Shown here: positions 16,129 through 25,813 of the stretch, one piece after another
Layout of the letters: the number at the start of each line of letters is the position of its first letter
Position numbering within the stretch: the first letter of the stretch is position 1
From: Candidatus Gottesmanbacteria bacterium RIFCSPHIGHO2_01_FULL_40_15
Lineage (GTDB): Bacteria > Patescibacteriota > Microgenomatia > 2-02-FULL-39-11
Length of the DNA: 33,986 nucleotides
Reading direction: 5' to 3'
Assembly: GCA_001779115.1 (NCBI GenBank)
Contig: MFJF01000013.1
Location: forward strand, 5,721-39,706
Position numbers and translations under genes: made by a program
Notes under the pieces: generated by a model
Databases searched by the model: none
What the model was told of the DNA's origin: nothing
Seen by the model: the letters and a program-made list of their open reading frames with translations, nothing else

Positions 16129-17145
16129 ATGGAGAAAAAAATCAGCCAAATTGTAAATAAAGCCCGCCGACAACTCGAAAGTATAAAAAACCTGAAAGAG
16201 TTCGATAAACTCTGGCTGACATTTTTCGGTTCAAGCGGTATCTTTACCGGGGAGGTCAAAAAAGTCTCCCGGTTGAAAGCCTTTGAAAAACCCAGAGCCG
16301 GTAAACTGATAAATGCTTCCAAAAAGGAATTGGAGGCGCTGTTTGCCAACAAAAAGGCACAACTTCTAAAAAAAGGAGTGCCTTCGAAAATTGATGTTAC
16401 TTTGCCCGGAAAAAAGCCTCAGATCGGCCACCTTCACCCGCAAACACTGGTTTTAAACGATCTTATGGATATTTTCCGATTTTTGGGTTACCGGGTGGCT
16501 GTTGGACCGGAAATTGAAACAGAGTGGTACAATTTCCAATCTCTGAATTTTCCTCCAGACCATCCGGCCATGGATACCCAACAGTCCCTGAAAGTTCCTA
16601 CCGATAAAAACGGTAATGCGATATTGAGAACCCAGACATCATCCATGCAGGTCAGGATAATGGAAAAAAGTCCCTTACCCTTAAGGGTAATCGTACCCGG
16701 TAAGTGTTTCCGTTATGAAGCGGTTGATTCTTCCCACGGTTTTGAATTCTGGCAACTTGAAGGTTTTGCCGTTGACAAAAATATCCGGCTGACCGATCTT
16801 TTCGGCACTATAGAATTTGTATTAAAAAAACTGATGGGAGAAAGTACTAAATTGAGATTTGCCTGTACAAATTTTCCCTTTGTCGAACCGGGAGTAGATA
16901 CATATATGGAGTGCACTGTCTGCAAAGGAAAAGGTTGCTCTTTCTGCAAACAAACGGGCTGGAGCGAAATTATGCCGGCCGGTATGATTCACCCCAACGT
17001 GCTGAAAAATTCCAAAATTGATTCCCAAAAGTGGCAAGGTTTTGCTTTTGCCATCGGCCTGTCCCGGGCCGTTACCCTACGCTACGGTATCGATGATCTT
17101 CGGATTCTGACTAATCCCGATTTAAGAATATTATCCCAATTTTAA
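16129..17145 (+). CDS. pheS: Phenylalanyl-tRNA synthetase alpha subunit
   Basis: 338 aa: 'HPQTLVLNDLMDIFRFLGYRVAVGPEIETEWYNFQSLNFPPDHPAMDTQQS', 'RTQTSSMQVR', 'FAFAIGLSRAVTLRYGIDDLR'. Confidence 0.97.
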   Translation: MEKKISQIVNKARRQLESIKNLKEFDKLWLTFFGSSGIFTGEVKKVSRLKAFEKPRAGKLINASKKELEALFANKKAQLLKKGVPSKIDVTLPGKKPQIGHLHPQTLVLNDLMDIFRFLGYRVAVGPEIETEWYNFQSLNFPPDHPAMDTQQSLKVPTDKNGNAILRTQTSSMQVRIMEKSPLPLRVIVPGKCFRYEAVDSSHGFEFWQLEGFAVDKNIRLTDLFGTIEFVLKKLMGESTKLRFACTNFPFVEPGVDTYMECTVCKGKGCSFCKQTGWSEIMPAGMIHPNVLKNSKIDSQKWQGFAFAIGLSRAVTLRYGIDDLRILTNPDLRILSQF

Positions 17146-17148
17146 TTT

Positions 17149-19155
17149 ATGAGGGCACCTATTGACTGGCTTAAAGAATATATCGAACTCAGCCTGCCTA
17201 TTAAGGAATTGGCCTGGAAATTAACAGAAATCGGTTTGGCTGTCGAAAAAATCGACGAAAAAAACGGCAGCTTTATTTTGGAACTGGAAATTACTCCAAA
17301 CAGGCCTGATCTTCTATCAATAACAGGTATCGCCAGGGAAATTGCCGCTTTGGAAGAAAAACCGGTTAAATTGCCTCAGGTGCAATTACCGGCTAAAGAA
17401 ATTGACCTTCCGATAAATGTCAATAATGATTTCAGTCTTTTCAAACGCTATTCGGCTGTAATCATCGACGGGGTACAAATACGGCAGTCACCAGAATGGT
17501 TACAGCAAAGACTGGTTCAAATGAACCTTAGACCGATCAATAATATCGTCGATGTTACCAATTATGTCATGTATGAATCAGGTTTGCCGCTCCATGCTTT
17601 TGATTATAAGCAAATTTTAGGCCACGAGATTAATGTGTTAAAAGCTAAAGGCGGTGAGGATTTTACTACAGTTGACCAACTTTCCTATAAGCTTCCTGAG
17701 GGGGCCCTGATCATAAAGGATAAGAATCGTCTGATTGATCTGGCCGGCATCAAAGGCGGTTTAAATAGCGGTATTCAAAACAATACCGAAACAGTATATC
17801 TTCACTCAACCGTCAATAACCCGCTTCTGATCAGAAAAGCTTCCCGGATTTTGGGTCTTAAGTCCGATGCTTCCTATATCTATGAAAGGGGAGTAGACCC
17901 TGCCGGGACATTACCGGCTGTTAAACGGGCAGCTTCTCTTATTTTACAAACTTCCGGGGGTAAAATTGCTTCCGAACTTATTGATTTGAAAAATAAGGAC
18001 TATCAGCCCAGGAAATTATCATTAAGATTTTCCCGGTTCGAAAAAATAACCGGCATCAGGCTTCCTGAAGCTAAAATTGTGTCCATACTGAAAAATCTTA
18101 ACTTCGATCCCGAGGTTACGGGTAAAGATGAATTAATATCCCACATCCCGACTTATCGGAAGGATATTGAATTTGAGGAAGACCTCATAGAAGAGGTAGC
18201 CAGAATTTACGGATATAATTCCTTTCCACGGACGTTGCCCGTAAATCCTCCTCCTCAAAAATCTGTCGCCTATCAGATATCCTATGATGCGGAAAACAGA
18301 CTGAAAAATGTGCTTATAGGAAGCGGATTGACTGAAATATATAGTTATTCCCTGATAAAAAATTCTGATCTTGACTGGATGAATATAAACAAAAATCAGG
18401 TTATCCGCCTGGAAAACCCTGTCAGTCTGGAATTTGTCTTCCTTCGGCCTTCATTACTTACTGGCCTGATAAAAGCCGTTAAATTAAACCAGGCTAACTA
18501 TGAAAGCAGCGCCTTTTTCGAACTCGGTCGTGTTTACCGTAAAAACGGCAGTTACGGCGAAACGAATTTCTTATCTCTGTTAAAATCCGGAGGATCTTAC
18601 GTTGGGATTAAAGGGATTATTGAACTCTTTTTGGACAGGCTGAATATAAAAGATATCAAATTTTCAGTTCTTCCCGGGACTTACGGAAATTTCCCCCGGA
18701 TTTTTGACAGTTCCCAAAGCGCCCTGATCAGTGTTAAAAACAAACCTTTGGGAATTGTCGGTAAAATTAAAAACGACAAGCTTGATTTATTGGCTGTTAT
18801 CCCTCCTGTTTATGCCGCAGAAATCAGCTGGGATCTGGCGAAAGAATACGTCAGTACTGCAAAATACCGGCCGGTTTCGGTTTATCCTCCTTACAAGGAA
18901 GATCTGTCGCTTATACTTCCTAAGACAACTTTAGCCGGAGACATTATTACCGAAATTTCCGCCTCAAGTCTCCTGGTAAAGGATGTGGTGCATTTGGACA
19001 GCTACCAAAACACATTGACTTTAAGAATAATTTATCAGGCAGAGGATAGAAATCTCACCTCGTCTGAAATTAGTGATTTGCGAAAGTCAATACTTGATCG
19101 GTTGTTGGAAAAGTACGGCGCTTCCCTGAAAAAAACTTCCGTCAGGATGGAGTAG
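17149..19155 (+). CDS. pheT: Phenylalanyl-tRNA synthetase beta subunit lacking the EMAP-type tRNA-binding domain
   Basis: 668 aa: 'LELEITPNRPDLLSITGIAREIAAL', 'NIVDVTNYVMYESGLPLHAFDY', C-terminal FDX-ACB 'YPPYKEDLSLILP'. Confidence 0.95.
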   Translation: MRAPIDWLKEYIELSLPIKELAWKLTEIGLAVEKIDEKNGSFILELEITPNRPDLLSITGIAREIAALEEKPVKLPQVQLPAKEIDLPINVNNDFSLFKRYSAVIIDGVQIRQSPEWLQQRLVQMNLRPINNIVDVTNYVMYESGLPLHAFDYKQILGHEINVLKAKGGEDFTTVDQLSYKLPEGALIIKDKNRLIDLAGIKGGLNSGIQNNTETVYLHSTVNNPLLIRKASRILGLKSDASYIYERGVDPAGTLPAVKRAASLILQTSGGKIASELIDLKNKDYQPRKLSLRFSRFEKITGIRLPEAKIVSILKNLNFDPEVTGKDELISHIPTYRKDIEFEEDLIEEVARIYGYNSFPRTLPVNPPPQKSVAYQISYDAENRLKNVLIGSGLTEIYSYSLIKNSDLDWMNINKNQVIRLENPVSLEFVFLRPSLLTGLIKAVKLNQANYESSAFFELGRVYRKNGSYGETNFLSLLKSGGSYVGIKGIIELFLDRLNIKDIKFSVLPGTYGNFPRIFDSSQSALISVKNKPLGIVGKIKNDKLDLLAVIPPVYAAEISWDLAKEYVSTAKYRPVSVYPPYKEDLSLILPKTTLAGDIITEISASSLLVKDVVHLDSYQNTLTLRIIYQAEDRNLTSSEISDLRKSILDRLLEKYGASLKKTSVRME

Positions 19156-21787
19156 GACTGATACCAACAGGAACTTCTGTGATGGCTGGAGTAACAGTCA
19201 GTTGTTCAGGATCAGCATTAATTCCGACAGTTATTTCGCTGTCTCCGGTTTTTCCCTGTTCATCGGTGGCGGTAACTTTTATTTTATGAATCCCGTCAGG
19301 TAAATTAATATTTTTTTCCAGGCGGTCACCGGAAGATTCATCTTTTTTTTCACCGTCTATATAAAGTTCCAATTTCCTGATATTTTTTACCGCTCTTGCC
19401 TCGGCTGAAATTTCAACATTATTGTTGTCTATCCTCTCTTTTTCCGATGGCTTTCTGATCCTGACTACTACCGCGTCCTGATTGACCGAGGATATTTCAG
19501 ACGGCGGATGATATATCGGATCCGGTTGGGACTTTTGCCATTCATCAATAGCCTGCTGCCAGCGGTTTTCTTCATTGGAAGTAGGATCGGTCTCTTCAAA
19601 AACAATAAAATCCTTTTCCTCATAATTTCCCGTGGCTATCTCAACATTATTGGCTAATTTTCCGGTATCCGATCTGGATAGTTTTAATTTTTTGTAGATT
19701 GGTGATGTTGCCGTCGGTTCGGTTCCGGCAATAAAATATTCACTTCGTTCAGGCCGGCCATCCTTGGGTAATCCACCTCCGAATGCATCAACATTTAGTG
19801 AAATAATATTGGCAGGAACAGCAAATTCTTTGTTCGCCTTGCTACTCAGATATTCGCGCATAATTCTGTTCCAAATCGGAGCTGCGCCGGTAGCTCCGGA
19901 AGCGAGTCTGGGATCCATCTCGGAATTATCGTTATTACCGACCCATACGCCTAAAGTAAAATCCGGAGTGTACCCGACCGTCCAGTTATCCCGCTTATCA
20001 TCGGTCGTTCCGGTTTTAACGGCTACGGTTTTCCCGGAAATGTTTAAATAGCTCCTTTCCCCGAAAACATCTTTTCTGGCATTGTTATCAAGAAGAATAT
20101 GTGAAACTAAAAACGACACCTCCTCGCTTAAGATTCGTTTTCCGTCGGTTTTCTTGTGCTCAAAAACGGTTTTTCCGGAAGCATCAGTGACTTTAAGTAT
20201 GACTACCGGTTCGTTTTTAACTCCTCCTGTAGCAAATACTGAATAGGCAGAAGTCAGATCAAAAAGCGTTACTTCACCCCCGCCCAAAGTAATTGATAAT
20301 CCCAGCCTGCTTTCATTTTGCTTTGTCGGTTCCAATGTTTTTATACCCATATTATGTGCCGTTTCCAAAATATCCCTTATTCCCACCAGGGCTGTCAGTT
20401 TAACAGCCGGAAGATTAATGGAATTTCCCAGTGCGAATCTGAGTTGGACCGGACCCCGAAACTTATTGTCATAATTTTTCGGAATATAATCCGGTTTTCC
20501 GATACCGCCGGGAAATTTTGTTTCAACATCCATAATAACTGTTGACGGCGTGTAATTTTTAGAAAAAGCCACCGCGTATGTTATCGGTTTTAAAGCGCTT
20601 CCCGGCTGCCTCTTGCCTAAACTGACAACATCAAACTTTCCCTGAAAATCTTCATCTTCGGATTCATATTCACGGCTCCCTACATAAGAGAGAATTTCTC
20701 CGCTTGTTGGATCCATGGCCATTGCCGCTCCGTTGGTCACGTTTAATTGCTTTATTTTATTAAGCTCTTCATAAATGATGGCCTCGCTCTTTTTTTGAAG
20801 TGTAAGATCAAGAGTGGTTACTACTTTATAACCGCCTTTTTCTATTTTTTCCTCTCCGAATTTTTCGATTAGTTTCTTTTTAACATATTCAACGAAATGA
20901 GGGGCAGCCAATTGCCCCGAATTGGGAGCAAATTTAAATGCGGTAATTTGCCTGATATAATCTTCCTCCTGTCCGGATGAAATTATTCCGTCCTCCCGCA
21001 TCCGTCTCAATACCTGCTTTGCTCTTTCCCTGAAAGCATCAGGATGAGCTCCGTACGGCGAATAATATGAAGGTCTTTGCGGCAATCCTGCCAGAATTAC
21101 AGATTCGATGAAATTTAACTCCCTGGTGTTTTTCCCGAAGTAGCCTTGTGCTGCAGCTTCAATTCCCCACATGGTTCCCCCGTATGGAGATTCATTCAGA
21201 TACATCTGCAGAATTTCATCTTTTTTGTATTTACGTTCTATTTGAACCGCCAAAATAAATTCCTTGAATTTGCGGGGGAAAGTCCTTTCCGAAGATAACA
21301 GGACGTTTTTGACCAACTGCTGGGTCAGGGTTGATCCTCCCTGAAGTCCTTTAAAAGTCAGTATGTTTAAAATAGCCCTCAGGATTCCCCGGCTGGAAAA
21401 TCCCTGGTGCTCGTAAAAATCTTTGTCTTCAATCGATACGGTCGCTTTTTTGAGGTGATCAGGAATATCGGATAATGGCACGGGTATGCGGTTTTTATCG
21501 GAATAAATGTCATAAATCGGTTTTCCCTTCCGGTCTAAAATGACCGTGGAAAACCCCTCTTTTCTTTGAATTTTATCGGGACTGGGCAGGTCCCTGGAAT
21601 ACCAGAAGAATAAAAAGGACATAAAAAGTAGAACAGCTAATGCTCCCTTAAGTAAGTTGGCATAGATAAAATCAATAAGTTTAACCTTAAGAATAGTCAA
21701 ACGGTCGCCTCTTTGACGATGCTTTGTTTGCCGGCGGGAAATATATGGTGACAGTTTCCGGTATCGGCGGCGGGGAATCAGTTGCAT
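19142..21787 (-). CDS. Penicillin-binding protein 1A family (transglycosylase/transpeptidase)
   Basis: 881 aa: GT51 'SIEDKDFYEHQGFSSRGILRAILN', 'QGGSTLTQQLVKNVLL', transpeptidase 'RQPGSALKPITYAVAF', 'KTGTTDDKRDNWTVGYTPDFTLGVWVGNND'; C-terminal Big-like/Ig-like extension. Confidence 0.95.
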   Translation of the reverse strand: MQLIPRRRYRKLSPYISRRQTKHRQRGDRLTILKVKLIDFIYANLLKGALAVLLFMSFLFFWYSRDLPSPDKIQRKEGFSTVILDRKGKPIYDIYSDKNRIPVPLSDIPDHLKKATVSIEDKDFYEHQGFSSRGILRAILNILTFKGLQGGSTLTQQLVKNVLLSSERTFPRKFKEFILAVQIERKYKKDEILQMYLNESPYGGTMWGIEAAAQGYFGKNTRELNFIESVILAGLPQRPSYYSPYGAHPDAFRERAKQVLRRMREDGIISSGQEEDYIRQITAFKFAPNSGQLAAPHFVEYVKKKLIEKFGEEKIEKGGYKVVTTLDLTLQKKSEAIIYEELNKIKQLNVTNGAAMAMDPTSGEILSYVGSREYESEDEDFQGKFDVVSLGKRQPGSALKPITYAVAFSKNYTPSTVIMDVETKFPGGIGKPDYIPKNYDNKFRGPVQLRFALGNSINLPAVKLTALVGIRDILETAHNMGIKTLEPTKQNESRLGLSITLGGGEVTLFDLTSAYSVFATGGVKNEPVVILKVTDASGKTVFEHKKTDGKRILSEEVSFLVSHILLDNNARKDVFGERSYLNISGKTVAVKTGTTDDKRDNWTVGYTPDFTLGVWVGNNDNSEMDPRLASGATGAAPIWNRIMREYLSSKANKEFAVPANIISLNVDAFGGGLPKDGRPERSEYFIAGTEPTATSPIYKKLKLSRSDTGKLANNVEIATGNYEEKDFIVFEETDPTSNEENRWQQAIDEWQKSQPDPIYHPPSEISSVNQDAVVVRIRKPSEKERIDNNNVEISAEARAVKNIRKLELYIDGEKKDESSGDRLEKNINLPDGIHKIKVTATDEQGKTGDSEITVGINADPEQLTVTPAITEVPVGISPTPS

Positions 21788-21876
21788 AGACCATCTGTAA
21801 GTTTATCAGAAACTGTTTGTCTCTACAAAAATGTGTTATTATGTAACATATTTTATACATCCAATAAAGGCAATAA

Positions 21877-23070
21877 ATGGACCAGATAGACCAAGTCCTG
21901 ACCCGCGGAGTTGAAAAAATTTTCCCGTCAAAAACCGCTCTTGAAAAAGTCTTAAGAAGCGGCCGGAAAATACGGCTTTACCAGGGCTTTGATCCGACAG
22001 GAGATAAACTCCATATCGGTCATTTGGTCGGTCTCATGAAACTTCGCCAATTTCAGGACCTGGGTCATGAAGTGATCTTTTTAATCGGCGACGGGACCGG
22101 CATGGCCGGAGATCCCTCCGGCAGGGTAAAACAGAGAGAAGGATTTTTAACCCGTAACGAATTGAGAGAAAATGCCAAAGATTATATTTTACAGGCTGAC
22201 AGAATTGTCAGGTTTTCAGGAATTAACGCCGCCAAAATACTCTATAACGGCGATTGGCTGACAAAATTAACGTTTACCGAGCTTCTTGAACTTTTCGGCC
22301 GTTTTTCCATCCAGCAACTTATCGAAAGGGATATTTTTCAAAAAAGAATAAAAGAGAACAAACCCGTTAACTTAAGGGAATCGATTTATCCGATCCTCCA
22401 GGGTTATGATTCGGTTGCCATGGATGTTGACCTGGAAATAGGCGGAACCGACCAGACTTTTAATATGCTCACCGGTCGTCAGTTAGTCAGGGAAATTCTC
22501 CATAAGGAAAAATATATCCTGACTTTGCCGCTCCTTGCCGATCGAAAAGGCACAAAAATCGGCAAAACCGAGGGTAATATCATTGCCCTGAAAGACAAAC
22601 CGGAAAATCTCTACGGACAGATAATGAATCTGCCCGATGACGTAATTATTAAATGTTTTATTCTTATAACCTATCTTCCGCTTGATGAAATCTCCATAAT
22701 TGAAAAAGAATTAAATCAGGGTAAAAATCCCATGCTGTTAAAGAAAAGATTGGCATATGAGCTGACGCGAATTCTTAACAATGAGGAAGCTGCCTCAAAT
22801 GCCCAAAAGGTCTTTGTATCACTTTTCCAGAAAAAAAGCTATTCCGTCACAGTTCCTGAAGTTAAAATCAGTAAAGAAAAAATATTAATTATTGATTTAT
22901 TGACGAAACTTGATTTAGCCGGATCAAAAAGTCAGGCAAAAATACTGGTGAAAAGCGGCGCGGTTGACCTTAACGGAAATACGGTTTCTGATCCTTTCTT
23001 TTCTGTAAATCCCGTAAATGATATGATTATTAAAGTCGGCAAACACAAATTTGTTAAATTGAAAGTTTAA
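21877..23070 (+). CDS. tyrS: Tyrosyl-tRNA synthetase
   Basis: 397 aa: 'YQGFDPTGDKLHIGHLVGLMKLRQFQDLGH', 'QGYDSVAMDVDLEIGGTDQTFNMLTGRQL', 'KIGKTEGNIIAL', C-terminal S4 domain. Confidence 0.96.
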   Translation: MDQIDQVLTRGVEKIFPSKTALEKVLRSGRKIRLYQGFDPTGDKLHIGHLVGLMKLRQFQDLGHEVIFLIGDGTGMAGDPSGRVKQREGFLTRNELRENAKDYILQADRIVRFSGINAAKILYNGDWLTKLTFTELLELFGRFSIQQLIERDIFQKRIKENKPVNLRESIYPILQGYDSVAMDVDLEIGGTDQTFNMLTGRQLVREILHKEKYILTLPLLADRKGTKIGKTEGNIIALKDKPENLYGQIMNLPDDVIIKCFILITYLPLDEISIIEKELNQGKNPMLLKKRLAYELTRILNNEEAASNAQKVFVSLFQKKSYSVTVPEVKISKEKILIIDLLTKLDLAGSKSQAKILVKSGAVDLNGNTVSDPFFSVNPVNDMIIKVGKHKFVKLKV

Positions 23071-23088
23071 AAGCTTGTTAAGCTAATT

Positions 23089-23193
23089 ATGAATTTCTTC
23101 AGAAAACACAAAAAATTCTGGACGATTATCGTAATCGTCGCATCTGTCACTCTGATTCTGACATCTCTGTTACCCTTGTTTTATCTTCCGTAA
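23089..23193 (+). CDS. 34-aa predicted single-pass membrane microprotein
   Basis: ATG at 23089 encodes MNFFRKHKKFWTIIVIVASVTLILTSLLPLFYLP, stop TAA 23191-23193: basic N-terminus plus one TM helix, in the tyrS-recG gap. Absent from the supplied ORF track. Confidence 0.5.
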   Translation: MNFFRKHKKFWTIIVIVASVTLILTSLLPLFYLP

Positions 23194-23205
23194 ATCTTGT
23201 TATTT

Positions 23206-25257
23206 ATGATCGGATTAAAAACTCCTATCAGAGAGCTTAAAATGGTGGGGCCTTCTTACCTGGTAAAACTAAAAAAACTTGGTTTAGAAACAGTTGAGGA
23301 TCTCCTGTTTTACCTTCCCTCCCGCTATCTTAATTTCGCCCGGATACAAAAAATAGCCGGTCTCCGGGAAGGTGAAACGGCAACTGTCCTTGTCACCGTC
23401 AGGGATTTTGTAAATATCTTTACCAAATCCGGCAAAAAAATCCAAAAAGTTACCGTTGCCGATGATTCCGGCAGTCTGCCTGTAATTTTTTTTAACCAAA
23501 CGTATTTACAGAAAATTTTTACACCCGGAGTAAAACTCATGGTGGCCGGCCAGATAAAAAGGTTTATTAAAGATTATGCCCTTATCGCCCCTCAATATGA
23601 ATTTTATAAATCAGGTGAAGCCCCTTTTCATACCGGCCGGCTTGTTCCTGTTTACAGGGAAACGGAAGGGGTCACTTCCAAATGGATAAGAACCCGGATA
23701 GCCGTCCTTCTGACAAAATTAAAACCCTTAGTTTCTGAATTTTTGCCTCCCCAAATTCTTAAAAAATACGGACTGATGACTCTGAATCAGGCTGTACTGA
23801 AAGCTCATTTCCCCAAATCCCTCGATGAAGCACAAAAAGCCAGGAAACGTTTCTGTTTTGATGAATTTTTAATGATTCACTTAAATTCGCTATTTGCAAA
23901 ACAAATAAACCCGGATAAAAATAAATTTGTCGCTGACATTGTAAAACACACAGAGGCTTTAAATATATTTTTGGATAATCTGCCGTTTGCCCTAACCGAT
24001 GCCCAGAAAAGAGTACTCTTCGAAATAACTGCTGATATGTCAAAAGACATTCCTATGAACCGCCTGCTTCAGGGAGATGTCGGCAGCGGAAAAACTGTTG
24101 TAGCCGCGGCTATCATATATCTTATCAGTCTTTGTAAGTTTAAAAGCGTGTTAATGGCACCCACCGAAATTTTAGCCAGGCAACATTTTCAGACTCTGAC
24201 CCGGTTTTTTAAGCCGTACGGGTTAAAAATTGCCTTCATCACCGGCAAAGAAAAATCAAAAACCGACAATAATTATAAGGATATCGCCGTTATTATCGGA
24301 ACCCATGCGCTTTTGCATCAAAAATTGCCGGCTGAAAATATTGCTTTGATAATAATAGATGAACAGCAAAGATTCGGCGTCAGGCAAAGATCGTCAATCC
24401 GTCAAAAAGGAAATAATCCGCATCTGTTATCAATGACCGCCACTCCCATTCCCAGGACTGTCGCTCTAACGCTTTATTCAGACCTTAACCTTTCGGTAAT
24501 CGACGAATTGCCACAAGGCCGTAAAAAGATAAAAACATTTGTTGTTCCTCCCGAAAAACGGCAGGCTGCCTATAATTGGATAAGAAATCAGGTTAGTAAT
24601 AAAAACGCCCCTTCACCTCAACAGGCATTTATCATTTGTCCCTTTATTGAGGAATCGGAAACACTTTCGACTGTCAGGGCAGCCAGTCAGGAATACCTGA
24701 AGCTTAAAAATGAAATATTTCCGGATCTGAAATTGGGACTTGTTCACGGACGCTTAAAATCTGATGAAAAAGATGAAATATTAGGCCGTTTCAGACAGGG
24801 CCATCTCAATATACTGGTAGCCACCCCGGTGGTTGAAGTCGGTATTGATATTAAAAATGCAACCATAATAATGATCGAAGCGGCCGAAAGATTCGGATTG
24901 TCCCAGTTGCACCAGCTTCGGGGTAGAGTCGGCCGTGACAATCAGGAGTCATTCTGCCTTCTTTTCACGGAAAAAGACGATCCGGAAATAATTGAACGGC
25001 TTAAAACTATGGAAAAATATCATATCGGTATCAAATTGGCAGAATATGATCTGAAAAAACGGGGACCGGGCCAATTATACGGAATTCACCAACACGGCTC
25101 CCTCGGGTTAAAATATGCCGATATAACGGATTTACCGCTCATTAAAATATCAAAACAGGCGGCTGTAGAGCTTGCCGGGGATAAAAATTTGATGAACAAT
25201 CCCTACTTGCAGGAAAAACTTCTTCAATATAAAATAGAAGCTAACTCTCAGGATTAA
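23206..25257 (+). CDS. recG: ATP-dependent DNA helicase RecG
   Basis: 'LQGDVGSGKTVVAAAIIYL', 'IIDEQQRFGVRQR', 'LLSMTATPIPRTVALTLYSDLNLSVIDELPQGRKKIKT', 'ATPVVEVGIDIKNATIIMIEAAERFGLSQLHQLRGRVGR'. Confidence 0.97.
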   Translation: MIGLKTPIRELKMVGPSYLVKLKKLGLETVEDLLFYLPSRYLNFARIQKIAGLREGETATVLVTVRDFVNIFTKSGKKIQKVTVADDSGSLPVIFFNQTYLQKIFTPGVKLMVAGQIKRFIKDYALIAPQYEFYKSGEAPFHTGRLVPVYRETEGVTSKWIRTRIAVLLTKLKPLVSEFLPPQILKKYGLMTLNQAVLKAHFPKSLDEAQKARKRFCFDEFLMIHLNSLFAKQINPDKNKFVADIVKHTEALNIFLDNLPFALTDAQKRVLFEITADMSKDIPMNRLLQGDVGSGKTVVAAAIIYLISLCKFKSVLMAPTEILARQHFQTLTRFFKPYGLKIAFITGKEKSKTDNNYKDIAVIIGTHALLHQKLPAENIALIIIDEQQRFGVRQRSSIRQKGNNPHLLSMTATPIPRTVALTLYSDLNLSVIDELPQGRKKIKTFVVPPEKRQAAYNWIRNQVSNKNAPSPQQAFIICPFIEESETLSTVRAASQEYLKLKNEIFPDLKLGLVHGRLKSDEKDEILGRFRQGHLNILVATPVVEVGIDIKNATIIMIEAAERFGLSQLHQLRGRVGRDNQESFCLLFTEKDDPEIIERLKTMEKYHIGIKLAEYDLKKRGPGQLYGIHQHGSLGLKYADITDLPLIKISKQAAVELAGDKNLMNNPYLQEKLLQYKIEANSQD

Positions 25258-25271
25258 ATCCAATATTAAAT

Positions 25272-25430
25272 ATGGCTCCATTACCAAAAAGGCGGCATTC
25301 ATCAGCAAGAAGCGGAAAGCGGGAAAAAACAGCACTTATTGCCAAGCTCCCCGGAATAGGGCTTTGTGGCAAATGCGCTCATCCCAAAAAATCCCACAGG
25401 GCTTGTCCTAAATGCGGATTTTATAAATGA
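25272..25430 (+). CDS. rpmF: 50S ribosomal protein L32
   Basis: Reads MAPLPKRRHSSARSGKREKTALIAKLPGIGLCGKCAHPKKSHRACPKCGFYK, with CxxC...CxxC zinc ribbon. Stop TGA overlaps nusB ATG. Not in the supplied ORF track. Confidence 0.88.
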   Translation: MAPLPKRRHSSARSGKREKTALIAKLPGIGLCGKCAHPKKSHRACPKCGFYK

Positions 25431-25813
25431 AAAAATCTGATGATCCCCGGCATCTCAAAAGAGTGGCAATAATGCAGGCACTTTTTTCTGACAGTTTTTT
25501 ATCCCAAAATCATGACTTGAATAAATCGGAAATTAAAAAAATAAGCCGAAAATCAACGGATATTGAAGAACTTATTGAAGAAGCGGCTCCCCAATTTCCG
25601 GTTCAAAAAATAGCAAGGCTTGATGTCGCCATATTAAAATTAGCAGTCTTTGAACTCGTCTATGGAAAAAAAGAACCGCCTAAAGTTATAATTGATGAAG
25701 CTATAGAACTGGCAAAAGAATTCGGATCTGAAACCAGTCCGGGATTTATTAACGGTGTTTTAGGCACCATATATAATAAATATTATGGAAAATCACGTCA
25801 TAAGGTTAAATAA
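25427..25813 (+). CDS. nusB: Transcription antitermination factor NusB
   Basis: 128 aa: 'RVAIMQALFSDSF', 'IARLDVAILKLAVFELVYGKKEPPKVIIDEAIELAKEFGSETSPGFINGVLGTI'. Confidence 0.92.
   Translation: MKKSDDPRHLKRVAIMQALFSDSFLSQNHDLNKSEIKKISRKSTDIEELIEEAAPQFPVQKIARLDVAILKLAVFELVYGKKEPPKVIIDEAIELAKEFGSETSPGFINGVLGTIYNKYYGKSRHKVK

Noticed and set aside
15918-16352. Minus-strand ORF 16083-16352 as a gene divergent from the phe leader
   Set aside because: Antisense to the pheS N-terminus with no homology signal; the region is better explained by the attenuator and pheS.
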